Shown here piece after piece: positions 32,369-40,992 of a stretch of DNA of 64,000 bases (positions within the stretch are counted from its first letter, which is position 1; each line of letters starts with the position of its first letter). Under the pieces are notes generated by a model. It did no database searches, was not told the DNA's origin, and was given only the letters and a program-made list of their open reading frames with translations. Made by a program: the position numbers and the translations under genes. This DNA comes from JAJCYX01 sp965243825 (lineage in GTDB: Bacteria; Chloroflexota; Dehalococcoidia; Lucifugimonadales; Lucifugimonadaceae): NCBI GenBank assembly GCA_965243825.1, contig CBDEVT010000001.1, forward strand, positions 1,984,001-2,048,000, written 5' to 3'.

Positions 32369-33295
32369 ATGGTTACGAAACTTAAGCCCTACAACCCAAG
32401 CGCCAGCGACCTGGTGGCAGACTGGCACGTACTTGACGCGAAGGGCAAGGTGCTTGGACGGATCGCCAGCGAAGCGGCAACTCTTCTGATGGGAAAGCAC
32501 CGCCCGACCTATGTGCCGCACATGCTTTCGGGCGACTTTGTAGTGATTATCAATGCGGCCGAAGTCATGGTCACCGGAAACAAGGCTGACCAGATCGTCT
32601 ACAGGCGTCACAGCCAGAAGCCCGGCAAGCTTAAGGAAATCCCTTACAGGCGAGTTCAGGACAAGTTCCCAGAGCGTGTCATCGAGCATGCGGTTCGTGG
32701 AATGCTTCCTAAAAACAAGCTGGGTGAACGGATGATCCGTCGGCTTAAGGTTTACGCAGGTGAAGAACACCCGCACGAATCACAGTTGACGTGGACCGCA
32801 GGTCGACCCGAACGCGAGGCCGCTGCTGCAGCTGAGGCGGAAGAGGTAGCACGAAAACGAGCTGAACAGCGAAAGCGTGCTGCTGCGAAGAAGGAAATTG
32901 CTGCCGAAGCGACAGCCAAGAACGCTGAACCTGATGTGGCTGAAGAGAAGCCAAAACGCTCCAGGCGAACACCCGCTAAGAAGGCGGATAAAACTGAAGC
33001 GGCTGCTGCGACCGCGGTGGCCGAGCCAGAATCTGGCGAGTCTGAAGAAAAGGCTGTCGAGAAACCTGCGGCCGAAAAGAAAACTCCAGCCCGTCGATCC
33101 TCCGGTAAGGCCTCTGCAACGAAGGCAACCACCACTCGGAAGCGGGCTTCAAGTACCTCAAAATCCTCAGAGGCATCTGAGGATAAAGAGGACAAGCCGA
33201 AAGCAAAGGCTTCGGCATCTAAGTCCCGTACGAGTTCTAAAGCTAAGAGCTCTTCAACCCGCAAAAAGCCAACAACATCTAAAGAAGACGAGTAG
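32369..33295 (+). CDS. rplM: 50S ribosomal protein L13 with a long charged C-terminal tail
   Basis: The product has 308 residues where ordinary L13 has about 140-150. The core is complete: WHVLDAKGKVLGRIASEAAT, GDFVVIINAAEV, KIVYRRHSQKPG-like segment and AVRGMLPKNKLGERMIRRLKVYAG.EHPHE. From about residue 148 a tail of some 160 residues follows: first a Glu/Ala/Arg helix-prone stretch, then Lys/Ala/Ser/Thr-rich repeats (TRKRASSTSKSSEASEDKED) with SPKK-like basic motifs. It is in frame to the stop, 15 bases before rpsI. Function unknown; it resembles histone-like tails. Confidence 0.94.
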   Translation: MVTKLKPYNPSASDLVADWHVLDAKGKVLGRIASEAATLLMGKHRPTYVPHMLSGDFVVIINAAEVMVTGNKADQIVYRRHSQKPGKLKEIPYRRVQDKFPERVIEHAVRGMLPKNKLGERMIRRLKVYAGEEHPHESQLTWTAGRPEREAAAAAEAEEVARKRAEQRKRAAAKKEIAAEATAKNAEPDVAEEKPKRSRRTPAKKADKTEAAAATAVAEPESGESEEKAVEKPAAEKKTPARRSSGKASATKATTTRKRASSTSKSSEASEDKEDKPKAKASASKSRTSSKAKSSSTRKKPTTSKEDE

Positions 33296-33310
33296 TCCGG
33301 AGAATTTCGT

Positions 33311-33706
33311 TTGACTCAGCAGCAGTACTACTACGGCACAGGACGACGTAAGACATCAGTCGCAAGAGTCAGGGTGTACAACACACCTGGTGGCGTGACA
33401 ATCAATGGCAAGCCTCTTGAAGAGGCGATCCCTCAGCAGGCCTGGGCGCAAATGGCCGTTGCTCCACTGGCCGTAACCAGGCTGGCTAACGATGTTACGG
33501 TGACAGTTAAGGCTCATGGCGGTGGTGTCGGCTCACAGGCAGGAGCTGTCTCGCACGGAATCGCGAGAGCACTCACTGTCATGAACGAAGAGCTCAAGAA
33601 GCCTTTGCGTGAAGCCGGACTTCTGACAAGAGATTCTCGAATGAAGGAAAGCAAGAAGTACGGTCTTAAGCGTGCCCGTAAGGCACCACAGTACACCAAG
33701 CGTTAG
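33311..33706 (+). CDS. rpsI: 30S ribosomal protein S9
   Basis: A 131-residue protein whose C-terminal tail reaches the P-site tRNA (KKYGLKRARKAPQYTKR, ending in the invariant KR). It begins with TTG: TQQQYYYGTGRRKTSVARV is the conserved start. It follows rplM as usual and is the last gene of the cluster, 35 bases before the terminator. Confidence 0.96.
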   Translation: MTQQQYYYGTGRRKTSVARVRVYNTPGGVTINGKPLEEAIPQQAWAQMAVAPLAVTRLANDVTVTVKAHGGGVGSQAGAVSHGIARALTVMNEELKKPLREAGLLTRDSRMKESKKYGLKRARKAPQYTKR

Positions 33707-33740
33707 CCTTATCTGCTAGATACTAAAGTCTCCTACCAGA

Positions 33741-33768
33741 AGCGCACTCAAAAACGAGTGCGCTTTTT
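33741..33768 (+). terminator. Intrinsic terminator at the end of the ribosomal cluster
   Basis: AGCGCACTC (33741-33749), a short AAAAAC loop and GAGTGCGCT (33756-33764), then four more T. It is a perfect 9-base stem with a T-run. The convergent prmC ends 19 bases further on, and an A-run on the other strand lets the hairpin serve both directions. Confidence 0.88.
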
Positions 33769-33786
33769 AAATTCTGGCATCAAGAA

Positions 33787-34659
33787 TTACTGGATACGTT
33801 CGATGGTAAGACAGCGTTCTAGACCCGCAAGATCAGTGAGGACAGAATGTTGATCGTTCGGCAGATGCCGAACTGCTTCCTTAAGAGAGAGAAGAGCTAC
33901 CGGCGGATCGATCTCTACAAATGCAGCCGCCAGTGGATTGAGCAGCTTGTCCAGGCTTGCTATCAGGGGACGGTAGAAGTCCATGCCATCCGCACCCCCG
34001 TCCAGTGCGATGCGCGGTTCTTGTGCCAACTCGGCCTGCACCTCATTCCCATCAAGGAAGGATGTCAGAACGTACGGCGGGTTGCAGACTACGACATCAA
34101 ACGTTCGTTCCACTCCGTCCGCCAGCGAACCATGTAGAAGATCAACTCGCCCTGCAACGCCGCAGGCGACCGCATTTTCGGCAGCTACCGCAAGGGCATC
34201 TTCTGAGATGTCAGTGGCTATTACCGACGATTCTTCTATTTCGGCAGCGAGCGTGAGACCTAGCACGCCACTACCTGTTCCGACATCGAGAATTCTCGGC
34301 GCAGCGATACTTTGTTCATTAACGAATGCCAGTGCCTGTTCAACCAACAGCTCGGTTTCGGGTCGGGGTATGAGTACGCGGTCATCAACCGTGAACTTGC
34401 GGCCATAGAACTCAACTTCGCCGGTTATGTATTGGATTGGCTCGTGATCGAGGCGCTGGCGAGTGATTAAGTCGAGTTTTGCGAGGGCACCTGCCTCAAC
34501 CTGTCTTTGAGGCTCCAGTAGCAGTTCAGACTGAGAAACACCCAGTGCATGACGGACGAGCGTACGTGCTTCGATACCGGCATCGGGGATTCCTGCGCTG
34601 GCAAGGCGCTTCCTGATCTCAGCAAGCGCTATCGAGGCGGTGACAGGTTCGGTCCACAT
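33787..34659 (-). CDS. prmC: Release factor glutamine methyltransferase
   Basis: A 290-residue enzyme (HemK family) that N5-methylates the Gln of the GGQ motif in release factors, using S-adenosylmethionine. SAM motif I is LDVGTGSGVLGL (124-135) and the substrate-Gln motif NPPY is at 193-196. The N-terminal helical domain (about 1-85) that recognises the release factor is present. It lies 41 bases downstream of prfA, its substrate gene. Confidence 0.95.
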   Translation of the reverse strand: MWTEPVTASIALAEIRKRLASAGIPDAGIEARTLVRHALGVSQSELLLEPQRQVEAGALAKLDLITRQRLDHEPIQYITGEVEFYGRKFTVDDRVLIPRPETELLVEQALAFVNEQSIAAPRILDVGTGSGVLGLTLAAEIEESSVIATDISEDALAVAAENAVACGVAGRVDLLHGSLADGVERTFDVVVCNPPYVLTSFLDGNEVQAELAQEPRIALDGGADGMDFYRPLIASLDKLLNPLAAAFVEIDPPVALLSLKEAVRHLPNDQHSVLTDLAGLERCLTIERIQ

Positions 34660-34700
34660 GCGTGATGGTGATCCGCTGGATGATGTTGCAGCCAGTCGTA

Positions 34701-35786
34701 CTAGCCGGTTGCTACTGCCGCGAGTTTCTTAGCCTGTTCTTCGGCGAGCAGAGCGTCGATGAACTCGTCAATTTCACCACTCAGAACGCGGTCCAACTGG
34801 TGACTGGTAAATCCAATGCGATGGTCTGTGACACGACTTTGAGGAAAGTTATAGGTTCTGATCTTCTCCGAACGGTCACCCGTACCAACCTGTGACTTGC
34901 GATCAGCGGCGATCTCGCTTTGCTGCTGTCGGATCTGCTCGTCCCAGAGACGGGCGCGTAGGATTTCCATCGCCTTGAGTCGGTTCTGCAACTGAGACCG
35001 TTCGTTCTGGCAGGTAACGACAATGCCGGTTGGAATGTGAGTCAGCCTGATCGCCGTAGCCACTTTGTTAACGTTCTGGCCTCCCGCTCCGCCGGAGTGG
35101 TAGACATCGGTGCGAATATCGGTGTCATTGATCTCAACGTCCACTTCTTCCGCCTTGGGAAGAACAGCGACGGTGGCAGTAGAGGTGTGAATTCGACCCT
35201 GTGATTCGGTCGCCGGAACGCGTTGGACTCGGTGAACTCCACTCTCAAGTTTCAGCCTTCGAAACGCACCATCCCCCGAGACTTCGAAGACCGCTTCCTT
35301 GACGCCTCCGACCCCGGTTTCGCTGCTGTCGATAACGTCGAACTTCCAGCCGCTGGTCTCGGCGTACCGCTGATACATACGCAGCAGGTCTCCTGCGAAA
35401 AGCCCGGCCTCATCACCGCCGGCACCCGCTCGAATCTCGATCACGGCATCGGCATGCTCAGTGGCATCTTTCGGTATTAACGCCGTCTGAATCTGTTCAA
35501 TGAGTGGTTCGAGTTTCGCCTCTAGTTCAGCAATCTCGGCTCTGGCCATCTCAAGGATTTCACTGTCTGTCTCTTCTTCCAGCAACGAACGGGCCTGTTC
35601 AAGGTCTTTACTGGCAGTTTCGTATTCACGCCAGAGGTCGACGACTGCCTGCAAATCGCTGTATTCGCGGCCGAGTCGCTGGATAGCGTTCGGGTCCTGT
35701 GCGGTCTCCGGTAGCGACATGAGTCGTTCGACTTCAGCGTGCCTGTCGGAGATCTCTGAGAGGCGATTTAACATTGAGTCTTGCAT
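34701..35786 (-). CDS. prfA: Peptide chain release factor 1
   Basis: A 361-residue release factor. GGQ at 235-237 (SGGAGGQNVNKV) triggers peptidyl-tRNA hydrolysis. The recognition tripeptide at 191-193 is PAT, the RF1 type (UAA/UAG), not the RF2 SPF type. There is no programmed frameshift. It is followed by prmC, which methylates it. A start at Met5 is equally possible. Confidence 0.96.
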   Translation of the reverse strand: MQDSMLNRLSEISDRHAEVERLMSLPETAQDPNAIQRLGREYSDLQAVVDLWREYETASKDLEQARSLLEEETDSEILEMARAEIAELEAKLEPLIEQIQTALIPKDATEHADAVIEIRAGAGGDEAGLFAGDLLRMYQRYAETSGWKFDVIDSSETGVGGVKEAVFEVSGDGAFRRLKLESGVHRVQRVPATESQGRIHTSTATVAVLPKAEEVDVEINDTDIRTDVYHSGGAGGQNVNKVATAIRLTHIPTGIVVTCQNERSQLQNRLKAMEILRARLWDEQIRQQQSEIAADRKSQVGTGDRSEKIRTYNFPQSRVTDHRIGFTSHQLDRVLSGEIDEFIDALLAEEQAKKLAAVATG

Positions 35787-35846
35787 AGTTTGAGAATAGC
35801 ACGCACCAAAGGTGGCGAAGCGGTTACGGCGTGCAGCGGTGGTCTG

Positions 35847-37112
35847 CTACTTTGCCTTTAACACAGCGACCACAGAACTGATCTCTACCTCAACTTGAGC
35901 CGCATCTGACTGCATTGGCTTGATTGCGACTTTGCCTTCCTGCAGCTCTCGTTCTCCGAGTATTAGTGCGTTGTTCGCCCCAAGCTGGTTGGCATAACGC
36001 ATCTGGGCTTTGAAGGAACGCGCAGGCGCGAGTACTGTTGAGATTCTGTGCGATCTTAGCTCTGCAGCCAGCCTGGATGCTTCAGCCCTGGCAGCTCCAA
36101 CGCTGATGATCACAACGGTCACAACGTCGGAATCGGGGATCCGAACTTCCTGGGATTTCAGTTCGAGGATGATTCTTTCGATACCGGATCCGAAGCCAAT
36201 TCCTGGCGTTGACGGACCACCCAGGATCTCGATGAGTGGGTCATAGCGACCACCCGCAATCATCGTGCCCTGACCACCTGCATCCCTCGGTTCGAACTCA
36301 AATACTGTGCGGTTGTAGTAATCCAGCCCGCGCACCAGTCTGTGGTCGATGTTGTAGTCGAACGCCGGGTAAACGGCCTTGATGCCAACCAGCAGGCTGA
36401 GCAACTCTTCCCAGTGTGCGCTGGATTCGGACCCGAGATGGTCGACGGCTCGTGGCGCGTCCTCGCCGATCTTGCGAGTGCGCTTTTCCTTCGAATCAAG
36501 AAGTCTTAAGGGCGCTCGTTGCAGGCGGGCTCGATCAACTGATGGCAGCTCGCTTTCATACTGCGAAAAATAGTCGTGGAGTTTCTGCAGGTACGGCTTG
36601 CGCTCTTCGACATCCGCAAGCGAGTTAAGTCGGAGTGTGAAATCACTTAAGCCGAGCCGGTCTAGATATGTGAATCCAAGCTCGATAATCTCAGCGTCCA
36701 CTGAAGCCGAATCGTCGCCTATCGCTTCGACTCCAAACTGGTGGTGCTGGCGAAGCCGCCCAGCCTGAGGGCGCTCGTAGCGGAACATAGGCGCAAGATA
36801 GAACTGACGAACAGGTTGGGGCAGGTTCTGTAGGCCGTTCTCAATATAGGCTCGGCATACCGATGCTGTACCTTCAGGCCGAAGCGTGATGGAGTCTCCA
36901 CCATTGTCCTCAAACGAGTACATCTCTTTCTGGACGATGTCAGTTTCATCGCCGACACCACGCTGGAATAGATCGGTTGACTCGAACATAGGCGTTTCTA
37001 TGCGGCCAAATCCGAATTCCGCAGCCACTTTGGCGGCTGTGCGTCTCACATAGTCCCAATAGAACTGGTCAGCGGGGAGTATGTCTTGGGTGCCGCGAGG
37101 CTTCTTGAACAT
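35847..37112 (-). CDS. hisS: Histidyl-tRNA synthetase
   Basis: A 421-residue class II synthetase. It has the N-terminal KPRGTQDILP, motif 2 TLRPEGTASVCRAYIE and FRYERPQAGRLRQHHQFG, the histidine-specific LVRGLDYYNRTVFEF and AGGRYD, and a C-terminal anticodon-binding domain (about 325-421). The length and the motifs distinguish it from HisZ. It lies 60 bases upstream of prfA in the same direction. Confidence 0.96.
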   Translation of the reverse strand: MFKKPRGTQDILPADQFYWDYVRRTAAKVAAEFGFGRIETPMFESTDLFQRGVGDETDIVQKEMYSFEDNGGDSITLRPEGTASVCRAYIENGLQNLPQPVRQFYLAPMFRYERPQAGRLRQHHQFGVEAIGDDSASVDAEIIELGFTYLDRLGLSDFTLRLNSLADVEERKPYLQKLHDYFSQYESELPSVDRARLQRAPLRLLDSKEKRTRKIGEDAPRAVDHLGSESSAHWEELLSLLVGIKAVYPAFDYNIDHRLVRGLDYYNRTVFEFEPRDAGGQGTMIAGGRYDPLIEILGGPSTPGIGFGSGIERIILELKSQEVRIPDSDVVTVVIISVGAARAEASRLAAELRSHRISTVLAPARSFKAQMRYANQLGANNALILGERELQEGKVAIKPMQSDAAQVEVEISSVVAVLKAK

Positions 37113-37150
37113 GTCTGTGCTACTTGGGTGGTATTGGTTAGGGAGTCTGA

Positions 37151-37549
37151 CTAAGAATAGACTCGTTTGCCAGTTTGATCACGGTCGAAAGCGCCAATGC
37201 AAAACTCGTTTCCGTCAGGGTCGGCCATCGTAACCCCGCCACCGAGTCTTGGTTCGCTTAGTTGCTTCCCGCCCAGTTGGACGATGCTCTTTATCGCCGC
37301 ATCAACATCCTCTACACGAAAGTCAAGATGAACACGGTTCTTCTGTGCCTTCGGTTCCGGTACTTTCTGGAGCACTAACCTGATACCTGTGTGCACCTCA
37401 CCGACCGTCAGGTAATCGCCATTGCTGCGCGGTTGTCCCGGCTCCACATCCAACAATGCTGCCCAGAATGCTGCGGACCGCTTAAGATCGCTCACATCAA
37501 AGATAACGCCTGTACACGAAACCAGTGGCGAGTGATTCATCTGCACCAA
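37151..37549 (-). CDS. VOC family protein
   Basis: A 132-residue single-module vicinal-oxygen-chelate protein: GVIFDVSDLKRSAAFWAALL is the usual first helix, NRVHLDFRVEDVDAAI holds the His metal-ligand position, and VTMADPDGNEFCIGAF is the C-terminal 'DPDGNEFCL' motif. That C-terminal motif is common in the glyoxalase-like domain 6 subfamily. The substrate is unknown. It stands between guaB3 and hisS, an accessory insertion into a housekeeping group. Confidence 0.8.
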   Translation of the reverse strand: MVQMNHSPLVSCTGVIFDVSDLKRSAAFWAALLDVEPGQPRSNGDYLTVGEVHTGIRLVLQKVPEPKAQKNRVHLDFRVEDVDAAIKSIVQLGGKQLSEPRLGGGVTMADPDGNEFCIGAFDRDQTGKRVYS

Positions 37550-37580
37550 ATCCCTGCCTATCGCCAGATGAAGTCAGGAT

Positions 37581-38723
37581 CTAGCTGCCGAGACCGGCCA
37601 TCTGGTAGATCTTGCCTTCTGTTTTGATGGCGGGCGCGTACATCATGCGGGCGTTGTGCATCTCTCTGATCGTTTCAGCACCGACGTAGCCCATCGAAAC
37701 TCTCAAAGCACCTACAAGGTTTTCTGTTCCGTCCGTTTTCGAAGAAGGTCCAAAAAGGAGCTGGTTCAGCGAATAATGAGTACCGACTGAGAGACGCGTT
37801 CCCCTTGGCAGAGAAGCGTGTGGAGTCGCCATGCCCCAGTGGTTTCCATGAGCGGGAGCTTCGGTCGTTTTCGCGAATGGAGATCCGATCATCACAGAGT
37901 CAGCGCCAGCAGCAAACGATTTGCAGACATCACCACCGGTGCGGATTCCGCCGTCCGTGATGATTGGTACGTAACGACCGGTTTCCTGGAAGTAGTCATC
38001 CCGTGCCGCTGCGCACTCGATCGTTGCAGAGACCTGCGGCACACCAATTCCGAGAACTTCACGGCTGGTACAGGCAGCACCGGGGCCGACCCCTACAAGA
38101 ACGCCGTGAACACCTTGCGCCATCATCTCTTTGACCACGTCGTAGGTGACGGTGTTACCCACGAGTACGGGAACGTCCAACTGCGCTACGATTTTCGACA
38201 GTATTAGCCCTTCCAGCGAACGCGAATTGTGACGCACAGTGACAACGGTTCCCTGCACAACCACAACATCGGCACCGGCTTCCACGGCCACTGGAGCCAA
38301 TGTCTTAGTGCTTGCTGGGACAAACGAGACGGCGGCCTGTCCGCCACCGCTCTTTATCTCCTCCACGCGTTTGCCCACCAGTTCAGGCTTCACCGGCTGG
38401 GAATAGATCTTCTGCATGAGGGCTGTAGCTGCCTCACGCGGTGTTTCGGCTATCTCCTGGTAGATGGGCTCAGGGTCCTCATAGCGGCTGTGAATGCCGT
38501 CCATGTTCATCACAGCGAGACCACCGGCCTTGCTCATCGCGATTGCGAAATTCGTATCTACAACCGAATCCATGGCGGAAGCCATAAACGGAATCTCCAT
38601 CTTGATTCCGTCGAAACTTGTCGAAATATCGACAAGTTCCGGGTTGATGGTGATATCACCGGGGACGATTGCCACGTCGTCGAAACCGTAGGCTTGTTTG
38701 AGCTCTTTGAATTCACGGGCCAA
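37581..38723 (-). CDS. guaB3: GuaB3-type IMP dehydrogenase family protein
   Basis: A 380-residue TIM-barrel protein of the IMP dehydrogenase/GMP reductase family with no CBS domains. The catalytic loop is GVGPGAACTSREVLGIG, with the nucleophile Cys218, and ITDGGIRTGGDVCKSFAAGA forms the phosphate site. The N-terminus (FDDVAIVPGDITINPELVD) and 'CTSREVLG' in place of the usual 'ICTTR' match the GuaB3 subgroup of Cyanobacteria, Actinobacteria and Chloroflexota. It begins with TTG behind AAGGGGTG. A 20-base palindrome lies 33 bases upstream. Whether a standard GuaB also exists cannot be told here. Confidence 0.9.
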   Translation of the reverse strand: MAREFKELKQAYGFDDVAIVPGDITINPELVDISTSFDGIKMEIPFMASAMDSVVDTNFAIAMSKAGGLAVMNMDGIHSRYEDPEPIYQEIAETPREAATALMQKIYSQPVKPELVGKRVEEIKSGGGQAAVSFVPASTKTLAPVAVEAGADVVVVQGTVVTVRHNSRSLEGLILSKIVAQLDVPVLVGNTVTYDVVKEMMAQGVHGVLVGVGPGAACTSREVLGIGVPQVSATIECAAARDDYFQETGRYVPIITDGGIRTGGDVCKSFAAGADSVMIGSPFAKTTEAPAHGNHWGMATPHASLPRGTRLSVGTHYSLNQLLFGPSSKTDGTENLVGALRVSMGYVGAETIREMHNARMMYAPAIKTEGKIYQMAGLGS

Positions 38724-38756
38724 CTTGCTACACCCCTTTTCGGCCCTGCAGATAGG

Positions 38757-38776
38757 CCGTACTGTGCAGTGTACGG
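38757..38776 (-). promoter_or_regulatory. Palindrome upstream of guaB3
   Basis: CCGTAC at 38757 and GTACGG at 38771 flank a TGCA centre; the whole is 20 bases with two mismatched pairs. It lies 33 bases before the guaB3 start in the 277-base divergent spacer to the peptidase gene. It looks like a dimeric-repressor operator. I found no convincing promoter in the spacer. Confidence 0.4.
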
Positions 38777-39000
38777 TTCGCTTGTCGCTGTCCCTTCGGT
38801 CACCATCCCGAGAGCAGACCTGTCAGCCCTTACGAAATCCGCACTAAAAAATTCAGAGAAGTATACGCCTGTAGTCAAGCCTGTGCAGCATTTCACAAAG
38901 TATCCGAATTAGTCTCACCTTCTACTTACCGCTGCGCTCGTTCCGTATATTGGACGCATCGGTCACTGATTAAAGCCGTTCAAGTTAAAGATGGTGTTGA

Positions 39001-40017
39001 TTGACCCAAGAGCCTACGAAATACGGTGGTTCGATAACTGACGTGGCCGGTCTGACAGTTGGCCACTACACGGATGCGGAACACGGCACCGGGTGCACCG
39101 TTGTACTCAGCGATGAACCGGCAACTGCCGGGATCGAGGTGCGTGGAGCCGCACCGGGAAGCAGGGAAACAGAGCTTCTTCACCCGCTCGCATCCGCTCA
39201 ATGGGTAAACGGTTTGGTGCTCACTGGCGGTAGCGTGTTCGGACTGGATGCGCCGAGTGGCGTCACGCGTTTCCTGGAAGAGCAAGGAGTGGGACTCCAG
39301 TTTGGCAGGATGACAATCCCATTGATACCCGCTGCGGTGGTGTTTGATCTCGCTTTCATCTCTTCGAAGATTCGACCGACTCCGGACAACGGCTATGAAG
39401 CAGCCAGTAAAGCCAAAAAAGAGTTCGAGCGCGGGTCTGTCGGAGTCGGAACTGGTTGCACCGTGGCCAAGGCACTGGGAACCCAACACACGGTGAAGGG
39501 TGGAGTCGGCACGGCATCCGTACGCCTTAGCGATGGAACCACAGTTGGCGCACTTTTCGCTGTTAACGCCATTGGCGACGTTGTGGATCCATCTGATGGT
39601 GAAACCATTGCCGGACCGGTTGGCGATGCCGAAGATGCCTTCGTCAGCACTGTCGAAATACTGATTGACTCACCTCCAAAGCCCCGTGGGTTTTTCAGGA
39701 ATACAACGATCGGTGTGGTCGCGACGGATGCGAAGCTTGACAAGATTGCAGCAACACGCCTGGCAGTTGCAGGACAGGACGGGATAGCCCTTGCAGTCAG
39801 ACCGGCCCACACCCAAAACGACGGCGATAGTGTGTTTGCCCTTGCAACCGGAAAAAGCGGAATCGAAGGCAACCTCGATGCTTTGCACGCCGCGGCGCTT
39901 GTTGCCACTTCCAGTGCCATTTTGGATGCTGTTTTGAGCGCTACATCTCTCGGTGGCGTAAGAGCGGTACGTGACTTCTCATTCGGTAAGCGTCTGATGG
40001 AGCGCTGGAATGAGTGA
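39001..40017 (+). CDS. P1 family peptidase (DmpA/BapA type, S58)
   Basis: A 338-residue self-processing Ntn-like aminopeptidase homologue, starting with TTG. The fold marker LTGGSVFGLDAPSGV (substrate pocket), GTGCTVAK and the cleavage region NTTIGVVATDAKL (Asn234-Thr235-Thr236) are seen; the Thr following Asn would become the N-terminal nucleophile after autocleavage. Relatives release N-terminal D- or L-residues or cleave beta-peptides; some act on amides and lactams. It overlaps the next gene by 8 bases and opens the pantothenate operon, so a role in pantothenate or beta-alanine-amide hydrolysis is conceivable but not shown. Confidence 0.87.
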   Translation: MTQEPTKYGGSITDVAGLTVGHYTDAEHGTGCTVVLSDEPATAGIEVRGAAPGSRETELLHPLASAQWVNGLVLTGGSVFGLDAPSGVTRFLEEQGVGLQFGRMTIPLIPAAVVFDLAFISSKIRPTPDNGYEAASKAKKEFERGSVGVGTGCTVAKALGTQHTVKGGVGTASVRLSDGTTVGALFAVNAIGDVVDPSDGETIAGPVGDAEDAFVSTVEILIDSPPKPRGFFRNTTIGVVATDAKLDKIAATRLAVAGQDGIALAVRPAHTQNDGDSVFALATGKSGIEGNLDALHAAALVATSSAILDAVLSATSLGGVRAVRDFSFGKRLMERWNE

Positions 40018-40942
40018 TCCGGGGAACACTCCACGCTTCGACAGTTCATCAAGGATCGGAATAGTCGGTGCCGGAAGACTTGGGTCTAGCCTGGCATTGG
40101 CTCTGACGGGGTCAGGCTATCGTGTTACTGGAATATCCAGCAGGCGACCATCACACCTGGAATGGCTACGGGACAAGTTGCCAGAAGCAGCGATGTTCGA
40201 GGAGCCTCAGGCGGTCGCCGACAGTTCGGATGTGACCTTCATCACAGCGTCTGACAGTGCAATCAAACAGATCTCCCAATCGATGAACTGGCAAGTTGGA
40301 ACAGCTGTCGTTCATTGCTCCGGGGCTCTACCGATCACGGAGTTGGCCGGTGTCGAAAGAAGTGGTGCATTTATAGGTGGATTTCACCCGCTACAGACCT
40401 TTCCCACTAACGACTCCGCTCACGCATTCGAAGGTATTACGTTTGGGATTGAGGCACCTGATCAAACCCTGTCGGAATGGCTTGGTGAACTAGCATCAAA
40501 CCTCGGCGGTAATCCTATTCGGATCACTCCGGACCAACGACCCGCGTACCACGCTGCGGCGGTGATGGCGTGCGGTCTGCTTGCTGGTCTGACCGGTCTG
40601 GCTGCGGAGGTTTGGGCAGAAACGGGGGCAATTTCGAGGTCGAAAGCTATCGATGCGTTGGTGCCGCTTGTGAAAACGACTGCAAACTCCGTGGGTGTAA
40701 ACGGCCTTCCGGACGCACTTACGGGACCGTATGTTAGAGGAGACATAGATACGGTTCAGGCGCACCTGCATGCAAACTCTGAGGTCTCGCCAAAGTTCGG
40801 AGCAGCGTATTCTGCTCTCGCACTGGCAACTCTCCACATTGCGAAAGAGCAAGGTGGGTTGACCGAAGAGACCAACCAGCGCATCGAGGAGATTTTGATC
40901 TCCAACTTGCGCACGAACTGTGAGAAGATAGTCGAAGCGTGA
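40010..40942 (+). CDS. Rossmann-like DUF2520 dehydrogenase in the pantothenate operon
   Basis: A 310-residue protein. The N-terminal Rossmann fold (GIVGAGRLGSSLALALTGSGY, then SSRRP at the NADP-phosphate position) binds NADP. The middle has HCSGALP and FHPLQTFP, the hallmark of DUF2520 proteins, and a helical C-terminal domain like that of ketopantoate reductase/6-phosphogluconate dehydrogenase relatives. It overlaps the peptidase by 8 bases and nearly touches panB, panC follows. No panE is in the window, so it is a candidate ketopantoate reductase. This is an inference from context. Confidence 0.85.
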   Translation: MSDPGNTPRFDSSSRIGIVGAGRLGSSLALALTGSGYRVTGISSRRPSHLEWLRDKLPEAAMFEEPQAVADSSDVTFITASDSAIKQISQSMNWQVGTAVVHCSGALPITELAGVERSGAFIGGFHPLQTFPTNDSAHAFEGITFGIEAPDQTLSEWLGELASNLGGNPIRITPDQRPAYHAAAVMACGLLAGLTGLAAEVWAETGAISRSKAIDALVPLVKTTANSVGVNGLPDALTGPYVRGDIDTVQAHLHANSEVSPKFGAAYSALALATLHIAKEQGGLTEETNQRIEEILISNLRTNCEKIVEA

Positions 40943-40992
40943 ACAGTAAGCCCGACGGTGAGCCATTGGCAGCTGATCGGCAGGAGGATTTC

